From: Halictus rubicundus
Taxonomy: Eukaryota > Arthropoda > Insecta > Hymenoptera > Halictidae
Assembly (NCBI RefSeq): GCF_050948215.1
Contig: NW_027488941.1
Coordinates: forward strand, 62,001 to 126,000
Direction: 5' to 3'
Length of the DNA: 64,000 nucleotides
Position 1 is the stretch's first letter; the number at the start of each line of letters is the position of its first letter. Below are positions 13,900 through 24,359 of the stretch, piece after piece. The position numbers and the translations under genes were made by a program. Below the pieces are notes generated by a model. The model saw nothing but the letters and a program-made list of their open reading frames with translations, did no database searches and was not told the origin of the DNA.

Positions 13900-16800
13900 G
13901 ATAGGATAGAGGATAGGATAGAGGATAGGATAGAGGATTGGAAAGGATAGAGGATTGGATATGAGAGAGGATATTACAGGATAGATGATAGGATAGGATA
14001 TAGAATAGTGGATAGGATAGTGTAGAACAGAAAATAGAGGATAGGACAGAGAATAGAATAGGTTAGATGATAGTATAGGATAGAGGATAGGATAGAGGAT
14101 TGGATAGGATAGAGGAAACTATAGGATAGAGGATAGGATAGGATAGAGGATAGGATAGGGTAGAGGATAGAACAGGATAGAGAATCGTATAGGATAGAGG
14201 ATGGGATAGGATAGAGGATAGGATCGGATAGAGGATAGGATAGTGGATTGGATAGGATAGAGGATATTATAGGATAGAGGATAGGATAGGATAGAGGATA
14301 GGATATTATAGAGGATAGGATAGGATAGAGGATAGGATAGAGGATTGGATAGGATAGAGGATATTATAGGATAGAGGATAGGATAGGATAGAGGATAGGA
14401 TAGGATAGAGGGTAGGATAGGATAGAGGATAGGATCGGATAGAGGATAGGATAGGATTGAGGATAGGATAGGATAATGGATAGTATAGGATAGAGGATAG
14501 GATAGGATAGAGAGTAGTATAGGATAGATGATATTATAGGATAGAGGATAGGATAGGATAGAGGATAGGATCGGATAGAGGATAGGATAGGGTAGAGGAT
14601 AGAATAGAGAATAGGATAGGATAGTAGATAGGATAGGATAGAACAGACGATAGAGGATAGGATAGAGAATAGGATAGGTTAGATGATAGTATAGTATAGA
14701 GGATAGGATAGGATAGAGGATAGGATAGGATAGAGGATAGGATAGGATAGAGGATAGTATAGGATAGAGGATAGGATAGGATAGAGAATAGTATAGGATA
14801 GATGATATTATAGGATAGAGGATGGGATAGGATAGAGGATAGGATCGGATAGAGGATATGATAGGTGATTGGATAGGATAGAGGATAGGAGACGATAGAG
14901 GATGGTATAGTATAGATAGGATAGTATAGAACAGACAATAGAGGATAGGATAGAGAATAGAATAGGTTAGATGATAGTATAGGATAGAGGATAGGATAGA
15001 GGATACGATATTATACAGGATAGGATAGGATAGAGGATTGGATTGGGGATTGGATAGGATAGAAGATAGGAGACGATAGAGGATAGTATAGGATAGAGGA
15101 TAAGATAGGATAGAGAATAGTATAGGATAGCTGATATTATAGGATAGAGGATAGGATAGGATAGAGGATAGGATCGGATAGAGGATAGGATAGGGTAGAG
15201 GATAGGATAGAGAATAGGATAGGATAGTAGATAGGATAGGATAGAACAGACGATAGAGGATAGGATAGAGAATAGGATAGGTTAGATGATAGTATAGGAT
15301 AGAGGATAGGATAGGATAGAGGATAGGATAGGATAGAGGATAGGATAGGATAGAGGATAGGATAGGATAGAGGATAGTATAGGATAGAGGATAGGATAGG
15401 ATAGAGAATAGTATAGGATAGATGATATTATAGGATAGAGGATAGGATAGGTTAGAGGATAGGTTCGGATAGAGGATAGGATAGGGTATTTAATAGAATA
15501 GAGGATCGGATAGGATAGGGGATAGGATAGGGTAGAGGATAGGAAAGAGAATAGTATAGGATAGTGGATAGGATAGGATAGAGGATAGGATAGGGTAGAG
15601 AATAGGATAGGATAAAGGATAGGATAGGATAGAGGATAGGATAGAGATTAGGATAGAGGATAGGATAGAGGATTGGATAGGATAGAGGATATTATAGGAT
15701 AGAGGATAGGATAGGATAGAGGATAGGATAGAATAGAGGATAGGATAGGGTAGATTTTAGAATACAGAATAGGATAGGATAGTATAGAGAATAGTATTCG
15801 ATAGATGATATTATAGGATAGAGGATAGGATAGGGTAGAAGATAGGATAGAGAATAGGATAGGATAGAGGATAGGATAGGATAGAGGATAGGATCGGATA
15901 GTGGATAGGATACGATAGAGGATAGTATAGGATAGATGATATTATAGTATAGAGGATAGGATAGGATAGAGGATAGGATAGGGGATTGGATTGGAGAGAG
16001 GATAGGATAGGATAGGGAAAAGGATAGGGTAGAGGATAGGATAGAGAATAGTATAGGATAGTGGATAGGATAGGATAGAGGATAGGATAGGGTAGAGGAT
16101 AGGATAGAGGACAGGATAGGATAGGGGATAGGATAGGGTAGAGGATAGGAAAGAGAATAGTATAGGATAGTGGATAGGATAGGATAGAGGATAGGATAGG
16201 GTAGAGAAGAGGATAGGATAAAGGATAGGATAGGATAGAGGATACGATAGAGGATAGGATAGAGGATAGGATAGAGGATTGGATATGAGAGAGGATATTA
16301 CAGGATATATGATAGGATAGGATATAGGGTAGTGGATAGGATAGTATAGAACAGAAAATAGAGGATAGGACAGAGAATAGAATAGGTTAGATGATAGTAT
16401 AGGATAGAGGATAGGATAGATGATACGATATTATAGAGGATAGGATAGGATAGAGGATTGGTTTGGGGATTGGATAGGATAGAAGATAGGAGACGATAGA
16501 GGATAGTATTAGATAGGGGATAAAATAGGATAGAGAATAGTATAGGATAGATGATATTATAGGATAGAGGATAGGATAGGATAGAGGATAGGATCGGATA
16601 GAGGATAGGATAGGGGATTTGATAGGATAGAGGATAGGATAGGATAGAGGATATGATAGGGTAGAGGATAGGATAGAGAATAGGATTGGATAGAGGATGG
16701 GATAGGATAGAGAATAGTATAGGATAGATGATATTATAGGATAGAGGATAGGATAGGATAGAGGATAGGATCGGATAGAGGATAGGATAGGTGATTGGAT

Positions 16801-19800
16801 AGGATAGAGGATAGGAGACGATAGAGGATGGTATAGGATAGAGGATAATATAGGATAGAAAATAGTATAGGATAGATGATATTATAGGATAGAGGATAGG
16901 ATGGGATAGAGGATAGGAACGGATGGAGGATAGGATAGGGGATTGGATAGGATAGAGGATAGGATAGGATAGGGTATAGGATAGGGTAGAGGATAGGATA
17001 GAGAATAGTATAGGATTGTGGATAGGATAGGATAGAGGATAGGATAGGGTAGAGGATAGGATAGAGAATAGGACAGGATATAGGATAGGATAGGATAGAG
17101 GATAGGATCGGATAGAGGATAGGATAGGATAGAGGATAGGATCGCATAGAGGATAGGATACAGGATAGGATAGAGGATTGGATAGGATAGAGGAAATTAT
17201 AGGATAGAGGATAGGATAGGATAGAGGATAGGATCGGATAGAGGATAGGATAGGGGATTGGGTAGTATAGAGGATAGGATAGGATAGAGGATAGGATAGG
17301 GTAGAGGATAGAACAGGATAGAGAATCGTATAGGATAGAGGATGGTATAGGATAGAGGATAAGATAGGATAGAAAATAGTATAGGATAGACGATATTATA
17401 GGATAGAGGATAGGATGGGTTAGAGGATAGGATAGGATAGGGTATAGGATAGGGTAGAGGATAGGATAGAGAATAGTATAGGATAGTGGATAGGATAGGA
17501 TAGAGGATAGGATAGGGTAGAGGATAGGATAGAGGACAGGATAGGATAGGGGATAGGATAGGGTAGAGGATAGGAAAGAGAATAGTATAGGATAGTGGAT
17601 AGGATAGGATAGAGGATAGGATAGGGTAGAGTATAGGATAGGATAAAGGATAGGATAGGATAGAGGATAGGATAGAGGATAGGATAGAGGATTGGATAGG
17701 ATAGAGGATTGGATATGAGAGAGGATATTACAGGATAGATGATAGGATAGGATATAGGATAGTGGATAGGATAGTATAGAACAGAAAATAGAGGATAGGA
17801 CAGAGAATAGAATAGGTTAGATGATAGTATAGGATAGAGGATAGGATAGAGGATTGGATAGGATAGAGGAAACTATAGGATAGAGGATAGGATAGGACAG
17901 AGGATAGGATCGGATAGAGGATAGGATAGGGGATTGGGTAGTATAGAGGATAGGATAGGATAGAGGATAGGATAGGGTAGAGGATAGAACAGGATAGAGA
18001 ATCGTATAGGATAGAGGATGGGATAGGATAGAGGATAGGATCGGATAGAGGATAGGATAGTGGATTGGATAGGATAGAGGATATTATAGGATAGAGGATA
18101 GGATAGGATAGAGGATAGGATATTATAGAGGATAGGATAGGATAGAGGATAGGATAGGATAGCGGATAGGATAAAATGGAGTATAGGATTGGATTGAGGA
18201 TAGGATAGGGTATAGGATAGGATAAAGGATAGGATAGGATAGAGGATAGGATAGAGGATAGGATAGAGGATTGGATAGGATAGAGGATTGGATATGAGAG
18301 AGGATATTACAGGATAGATGATAGGATAGGATATAGGATAGTGGATAGGATAGTATAGAACAGAAAATAGAGGATAGGACAGAGAATAGAATAGGTTAGA
18401 TGATAGTATAGGATAGAGGATAGGATAGAGGATTGGATAGGATAGAGGAAACTATAGGATAGAGGATAGGATAGGATAGAGGATGGTATAGGATAGAGGA
18501 TAAGATAGGATAGAAAATAGTATAGGATAGACGATATTATAGGATAGAGGATAGGATGGGATAGAGGATAGGATAGGATAGGGTATAGGATAGGGTAGAG
18601 GATAGGATAGAGAATAGTATAGGATAGTGGATAGGATAGGATAGAGGATAGGATAGGGTATAGGATAGGATAAAGGATAGGATAGGATAGAGGATAGGAT
18701 AGAGGATAGGATAGAGGATTGGATAGGATAGAGGATTGGATATGAGAGAGGATATTACAGGATAGATGATAGGATAGGATATAGGATAGTGGATAGGATA
18801 GTATAGAACAGAAAATAGAGGATAGGACAGAGAATAGAATAGGTTAGATGATAGTATAGGATAGAGGATAGGATAGAGGATTGGATAGGATAGAGGAAAC
18901 TATAGGATAGAGGATAGGATAGGATAGAGGATAGGATCGGATAGAGGATAGGATAGGGGATTGGGTAGTATAGAGGATAGGATAGGATAGAGGATAGGAT
19001 AGGGTAGAGGATAGAACAGGATAGAGAATCGTATAGGATAGAGGATGGGATAGGATAGAGGATAGGATCGGATAGAGGATAGGATAGTGGATTGGATAGG
19101 ATAGAGGATATTATAGGATAGAGGATAGGATAGGATAGAGGATAGGATATTATAGAGGATAGGATAGGATAGAGGATAGGATAGGATAGCGGATAGGATA
19201 AAATGGAGTATAGGATAGGATTGAGGATAGGATATGGTTGAGGATAGGATAGGATAGAGGATAGGATAGAGGATAGGATAGAGGATAGGATAGAGGATTG
19301 GATAGGATAGAGGATATTATAGGATAGAGGATAGGATAGGATAGAGGATAGGATAGGATAGAGGGTAGGATAGGATAGAGGATAGGATCGGATAGAGGAT
19401 AGGATAGGATTGAGGATAGGATAGGATAATGGATAGTATAGGATAGAGGATAGGATAGGATAGAGAATAGTATAGGATAGATGATATTATAGGATAGAGG
19501 ATAGGATAGGATAGAGGATAGGATCGGATAGAGGATAGGATAGGGTAGAGGATAGGATAGAGAATAGGATAGGATAGTAGATAGGATAGGATAGAACAGA
19601 CGATAGAGGATAGGATAGAGAATAGGATAGGTTAGATGATAGTATAGGATAGAGGATAGGATAGGATAGAGGATAGGATAGGATAGAGGATAGGATAGGA
19701 TAGAGGATAGTATAGGATAGAGGATAGGATAGGATAGAGAATAGTATAGGATAGATGATATTATAGGATAGAGGATGGGATAGGATAGAGGATAGGATCG

Positions 19801-20700
19801 GATAGAGGATATGATAGGTGATTGGATAGGATAGAGGATAGGAGACGATAGAGGATGGTATAGTATAGATAGGATAGTATAGAACAGACAATAGAGGATA
19901 GGATAGAGAATAGAATAGGTTAGATGATAGTATAGGATAGAGGATAGGATAGAGGATACGATATTATACAGGATAGGATAGGATAGAGGATTGGATTGGG
20001 GATTGGATAGGATAGAAGATAGGAGACGATAGAGGATAGTATAGGATAGAGGATAAGATAGGATAGAGAATAGTATAGGATAGATGATATTATAGGATAG
20101 AGGATAGGATAGGATAGAGGATAGGATCGGATAGAGGATAGGATAGGGTAGAGGATAGGATAGAGAATAGGATAGGATAGAGGATAGGATAGGATAGAGG
20201 ATAGTATAGGATAGAGGATAGGATAGGATAGAGAATAGTATAGGATAGATGATATTATAGGATAGAGGATGGGATAGGATAGAGGATAGGATCGGATAGA
20301 GGATATGATAGGTGATTGGATAGGATAGAGGATAGGAGACGATAGAGGATGGTATAGTATAGATAGGATAGTATAGAACAGACAATAGAGGATAGGATAG
20401 AGAATAGAATAGGTTAGATGATAGTATAGGATAGAGGATAGGATAGAGGATACGATATTATACAGGATAGGATAGGATAGAGGATTGGATTGGGGATTGG
20501 ATAGGATAGAAGATAGGAGACGATAGAGGATAGTATAGGATAGAGGATAAGATAGGATAGAGAATAGTATAGGATAGATGATATTATAGGATAGAGGATA
20601 GGATAGGATAGAGGATAGGATCGGATAGAGGATAGGATAGGGTAGAGGATAGGATAGAGAATAGGATAGGATAGTAGATAGGATAGGATAGAACAGACGA
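13900..20700. repeat. Scrambled higher-order repeat block
   Basis: Variant blocks recur irregularly here. The GGATATGAGAGAGG block followed by GAACAGAAAATAGAGG occurs at about 13.95, 16.3, 17.71, 18.29 and 18.74 kb, and again near 62.83 kb. The last three of the main series are 579 and 448 bp apart. A stretch starting near 14.5 kb recurs 4,953 bp downstream near 19.5 kb, and again near 33.9 kb. The AAAATGGAGTATAGG marker occurs near 18.18 and 19.20 kb. I see repeated segmental duplication and no gene. Confidence 0.7.
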
Positions 20701-21813
20701 TAGAGGATAGGATAGAGAATAGGATAGGATAGAGTATTGGATCGGATAGAGGATAGGATAGGGGATTGGATAGGATACAGGATAGGATAGGATAGAGGAT
20801 AGGATAGGATGGAGGATAAGATAGGGTAGAGTATAGGATACAGAACAGGATAGGATAGGATAGAGAATAGTATACGATAGATGATATTATAGGATAGAGG
20901 ATAGGATAGGGTAGAGGATAATATAGAGAATAGGATAGGATACAGGATAGGATAGGATAGAGGATAGGAACGGATAGAGGATAGGATAGGGGATTGGATA
21001 GGATAGAGGATAGGATCGGATAGAGGATAGGATACGATAGAGGATAGTATAGGATAGAGGATAGGATAGCATAGAGAATAGTATAGGGTAAATGATATTA
21101 TAGGAAAGAGGATAGTATAGGATAGAGAATAGGATAGAGAATAGTATAGGATAGATGATATTATAGGATAGAGAATAGGATAGGTTAGAGGATAGGATAG
21201 GGTAGAGGATAGGATAGGGTAGAGGATAGGATAGAGGATAGGATAGGATAGAGGATAGGATAGGGTAGAGGATAGGATAGGATAGAGGATAGGATAGGGT
21301 AGAGTATAGGATACAGCATAGGATAGGATAGAGGATAGGATATGATAGAGGATAGGATCGGATAGAGGATAGGATATGATAGAGGATAGGATCGGATAGA
21401 GGATAGGATACGATAGAGGATAGTATAGGATAGAGGAGAGGATCGGATAGAGGATAGGATAGGGGATTGGATAGGATAGAGGATAGGATAGGACACAGGA
21501 TAGGATAGGATAGAGGATAGGATAGGATAGAGGATAGGATAGGATAGGATAGAGGATAGGATAGGATAGAGGATAGGATAGGGTTGAGGATAGGATAGGA
21601 GTGAGGACAGGATATGATTGTGGATAGGATAGGGGATTGGATAGGATAGAGGATAGGATGCAGAATAGTATAGGATAGAGGATAGGATAGGATAGAGGAT
21701 AGGATAGGATAGAGGATAGGATATTATAGAGGATAGGATAGGATAGGATAGCGGATAGGATAAAATGGAGTATAGGATAGAATTGAGGATAGGATATGGT
21801 TGAGGATAGGATA

Positions 21814-21829
21814 GGATAGAGGATAGGAT
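21814..21829 (+). repeat. Target-site duplication, left copy
   Basis: GGATAGAGGATAGGAT lies directly before the first base of the element and is repeated exactly after the poly(A) tail at 27959-27974. Empty paralogues at 12559 and 61857 contain it once. The right edge is fixed because the next base is A in the empty sites but G in the element. The left edge is uncertain by one A, because the poly(A) tail could share it. Confidence 0.9.
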
Positions 21830-21980
21830 GGGGACCTAGGGGATATGGGCTTGGCAGTGGTGACTCGGATCCACTGCTAGGTATGCCACAGTGGTGGCGG
21901 TCATATTCCTAAAATCCACCACGCTCCACCTCCTCGCGGTGGTCCCTGGGCACTCACGACTGTGGGTGGCTAACGGAGCG
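21830..21980 (+). ncRNA. HDV-like self-cleaving ribozyme at element 5' end
   Basis: All parts of the HDV nested double pseudoknot can be paired by hand. P1 is GGGGACC (21830-21836) with GGTCCCT (21941-21947): seven pairs, with the G.U wobble at the cleavage site as in HDV. P2 is CGCTCC (21922-21927) with GGAGCG (21975-21980). P3 is ACC (21928-21930) with GGT (21938-21940), abutting P1's 3' strand. Loop L3 is TCCTCGC (21931-21937) and can form P1.1 with the GG after P1. P4 is CACTCA (21951-21956) with TGGGTG (21963-21968). The joining segment GCTAAC (21969-21974) holds the expected catalytic cytosine at 21970. Predicted cleavage between 21829 and 21830 coincides with the element's 5' junction. 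J1/2 is long (85 nt), as known for some R2 ribozymes. Such ribozymes process the 5' end of R2 and some other non-LTR elements from read-through transcripts. Confidence 0.9.
21837..21921 (+). promoter_or_regulatory. Long J1/2 insert with competing hairpins and two uORFs
   Basis: This leader segment separates the P1 and P2 5' strands of the ribozyme. GCAGTGG (21854-21860) can pair with CCACTGC (21871-21877), giving seven pairs and a 10-nt loop. The same CCACTG (21871-21876) can instead pair with CAGTGG (21889-21894), so the two stems exclude each other. It contains two short upstream ORFs, ATG at 21845 (stop 21878-21880) and ATG at 21883 (stop 21910-21912). Any effect on cleavage or translation is inference. 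Confidence 0.55.
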
Positions 21981-22010
21981 GGGGGTACGCGGCAGGAAGT
22001 AGCCTCGACG

Positions 22011-24329
22011 ATGTGCGAGGCAATGCCGGCGGGATCTTCGGATCCTGGTAGGGGCACCCTTGCCGGTAAGGTTCGCACGGAGGGGCGAAAACTGCCGAGT
22101 TGGGACGGGATTTTCGGTGACGGACCAGGGCAAGGCTGGGTGTTTCACAAAATTGACATGGACGGCACAAAGGAAAAGAGTTTAGTTTACGGTGCAGGGG
22201 AGGGATACCCCAGTACCGGCGCGACTGTTGGTGGGCGAGCAGGCCACAGCGCGTCGTTATCCAACGACTGCGAGCCGAAGGTGGTGGACCACTGGGCCCC
22301 TTCGGAGGTAAATACTACCAGCGAAGCTGTGGTGACGGAAACGTCATCACAGATTTCGGGAGATTCGGACGCGGGCGTGTCGCGCGCGGGAGCCGAGATG
22401 CGGGGGGCGGACGGAGCTCCGACGGGGAAGCGGCCCCGGCTGGAGCCGTCCGTGGCAGGAGGGGGGCTGCAGACGCGCAGCGGGAGGGTCGTCGGGGGGA
22501 CCCCTGAGGAGGGCTCCTCGGGGGCGGGTGCTGAGCAGGTGCTCAGCGACCGCGCCGAGAGGGGCCAGCTCCGCAAAATCGCGGAGCTAATGGAGTCCGC
22601 GGGGAAGCTGCCGACGGCGCAGCTGGTGGAGGAGGTGGAGGACGCGATGAGACGTGTGGAGGGCGTCTCCACCGTCTCCAGGGGCCTCAAGGGCAATTTT
22701 GCCAAGGAGCTCAGGGATTGCTCCGCGCTGGCCAGGGCCTATTGCACTACGCTGGTGCAGCGGGCATACACTGGCACGGCGTGGGGCAATAGCCAGGAGG
22801 TCGCCCGTCTCCGCCAACAGACCGAGGCCCTCGCCAAGGAGGTACAGGACCTCCGAGCGAGGCTTCGCGTCGCGGAGGCGGAGAAGCGGGCGGTCGCGGG
22901 AAAGACGGCCCCTGGGGCGGTACCCTCCGCCTCCTCAGGCGGGACCGCGGGGACGGGACCGGCGGCGGAAGCGGCGACGCGGGCGGCGGAGGGGGCGGGG
23001 GTACTGGACCCTCAGGCCCTTCTCCTCCGCGTCGACGCGATGGTGGCGGCCAGGAATGCCGAGCTGGAAACGAGAATGGAGAATCGTTTCCGGGCAATCC
23101 TGGCCGGGATGGTTCCGGCTCTCCAGGGCAGGGGGGGAGGGACGCGCGATGCCCCGCCGGTGGCTTCTCCGCCGGCGGTGGTCGAAACCAAGAGGACTGG
23201 GCCGGTGGTGGTGTCCAGCGCCGGGGTGGTGCCACCCGTGGACATCCCGCCCCCGGTCGACCCAGCCTCCTGGTCGGTGGCGAAGTCGAAGTCCGCGAGG
23301 AAGGCGGAGAGGAGGCGGGCAGCGGCGGAGGAGAGGGCGGCCATAGCCCTCGCCGCCGAGTTGGCGGCCGCTGCTTCGGCGAAACGGAGGACGGCGACCG
23401 GGGGTTCGGCGGTCGGCACGCGAAAGGGGGCCGGCGCGATCACGGCGAAGCCGTCAAGTGGGAGGGTTGTTGCCCTGGGGCGCGCCCCCAAGTCCGGGGC
23501 CGTGGCGATCACGATCCCCGAGAGCTGTAAGCTCACCTACGCGGGAGTGATCGCCAGGGCCAGAGAGGCAATAGACCTCAAGGCGCTGGGGATTGAGTCG
23601 GGGGTGCTCCCCAGGAGGACCAAGACGGGGGGGATCCTCCTGGAGGTAAAGGGCCCGGAGGGCCAAGAGAAGGCACGGGCCCTCTCCACGAGGGTCTCTG
23701 AGGCCTTACAAGGGACTGGGGTTAAAGTCGTCCAGGCCGTCAAGCGAGGCGAGTTGCGCGTCGCTGGCCTGGACGACTCGGTTAGCGCAAGGGAGGTCGC
23801 GGCGGCACTTGCGGCTGCGGGGGGGTGCTCGGAGGCCGAGTTCCGGGTCGGAGAGATCCGGAGGTCCGCCTCTGAGCGGGTGCTGGGCTCCTGTTGGGCC
23901 CAGGGCCCCCTCGCGGCCGTCAGGAAGGTGGTGGCGGGGGGCCGGCTGCTGGTCGGCTGGTCCTCGGCGCGGGTGGAGGCACTGAGGGAGCGACCCCTTC
24001 AGTGCTTCCGCTGCTTGGAGACGGGGCACACGCGGTCGACCTGTAAAAGCACGGTCGACAGGAGCGCGAGGTGCTATCGGTGCGGTGCGACCGAGCACCG
24101 CGCCTCGGCCTGTGGGGCTGCCCCCAGATGCCCGCTCTGCGCGGATCTGGGGAGGCCCTCGAACCACAGGTTCGGGGCCAAAGCGTGTGCCCCGGCTCCG
24201 AGGAGGGGTCGCGCGGCGGTGAAGGGAAGAGGGGAAAAGTCGGCGGCTGCACCCGCGCAGCAGCAGCCGACTACACCGGGGGCCCAGTCCCACCAGGGGG
24301 GGGAGCCTGCAGAGCAAATGTCAGGGTAG
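22011..24329 (+). CDS. ORF1: Gag-like nucleic-acid-binding protein of R1-clade element
   Basis: The protein is 772 aa from the first ATG after the ribozyme, which lies 30 nt downstream of its P2 strand and has A at -3. The frame is open back to 21864 without an earlier ATG; later in-frame ATGs are at 22023 and 22158 (G at -3 and +4), so the exact start is uncertain. From the N-terminus there is a low-complexity Gly/Ser/Ala region, a predicted coiled coil at about 260-297 (heptad-like RLRQQTEALAKEVQDLRARL), an Ala/Pro-rich segment, a basic Arg/Lys/Ala stretch at about 421-465 that could be a nuclear localisation signal, a conserved globular region at about 515-660, and three zinc knuckles. These are CX2CX4HX4C at 665-678, CX2CX4HX4C at 688-701 and a CX2CX8HX6C variant at 707-726. 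Family members bind element RNA and, in telomere-targeting relatives, carry it to the target. The TAG stop is followed in the same frame by ORF2. Confidence 0.92.
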   Translation: MCEAMPAGSSDPGRGTLAGKVRTEGRKLPSWDGIFGDGPGQGWVFHKIDMDGTKEKSLVYGAGEGYPSTGATVGGRAGHSASLSNDCEPKVVDHWAPSEVNTTSEAVVTETSSQISGDSDAGVSRAGAEMRGADGAPTGKRPRLEPSVAGGGLQTRSGRVVGGTPEEGSSGAGAEQVLSDRAERGQLRKIAELMESAGKLPTAQLVEEVEDAMRRVEGVSTVSRGLKGNFAKELRDCSALARAYCTTLVQRAYTGTAWGNSQEVARLRQQTEALAKEVQDLRARLRVAEAEKRAVAGKTAPGAVPSASSGGTAGTGPAAEAATRAAEGAGVLDPQALLLRVDAMVAARNAELETRMENRFRAILAGMVPALQGRGGGTRDAPPVASPPAVVETKRTGPVVVSSAGVVPPVDIPPPVDPASWSVAKSKSARKAERRRAAAEERAAIALAAELAAAASAKRRTATGGSAVGTRKGAGAITAKPSSGRVVALGRAPKSGAVAITIPESCKLTYAGVIARAREAIDLKALGIESGVLPRRTKTGGILLEVKGPEGQEKARALSTRVSEALQGTGVKVVQAVKRGELRVAGLDDSVSAREVAAALAAAGGCSEAEFRVGEIRRSASERVLGSCWAQGPLAAVRKVVAGGRLLVGWSSARVEALRERPLQCFRCLETGHTRSTCKSTVDRSARCYRCGATEHRASACGAAPRCPLCADLGRPSNHRFGAKACAPAPRRGRAAVKGRGEKSAAAPAQQQPTTPGAQSHQGGEPAEQMSG

Positions 24330-24359
24330 GCTGTTTTCAGGCCTATTCCGGTTCTGCAG
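24318..24359 (+). other. ORF1/ORF2 junction: single in-frame UAG
   Basis: ORF1 ends ATG TCA GGG TAG (24318-24329). The same frame continues from 24330 straight into ORF2 with no further stop, and the conserved endonuclease start VLQANLNH begins at 24351. No ATG lies in the ORF2 frame between the UAG and the endonuclease core. ORF2 must therefore be made by UAG read-through, by reinitiation at a non-AUG codon (CTG at 24354 is a candidate), or this copy carries a mutation at the junction. Confidence 0.8.

Larger units (their letters stand above)
1..21829. repeat. Left arm of GGATA satellite array
   Basis: This is uninterrupted tandem satellite. The pentamer GGATA is combined into GA(GGATA)3 (17 bp) and GA(GGATA)2 (12 bp) monomers, with frequent single-base variants such as GGATC, GGAAC, GGGTA and GATATTATA. 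The + strand is purine-rich and C-poor. It is full of TAG stops, while the perfect monomer has no stop in any frame on the - strand, so the - strand shows long meaningless open frames rich in S, Y, P, I and L. No unique sequence over about 30 bp was seen. Long variant blocks recur at kilobase spacing, so the array is organised in higher-order repeats. Confidence 0.97.

Noticed and set aside
1..21829. CRISPR-like or minisatellite array with unique spacers
   Set aside because: No unique spacers; the sequence between repeats is more of the same repeat.
21891..22010. Start of ORF1 at the GTG at 21891
   Set aside because: Eukaryotic initiation at GTG is unlikely, and the region is the ribozyme core. 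The first ATG in frame is at 22011.
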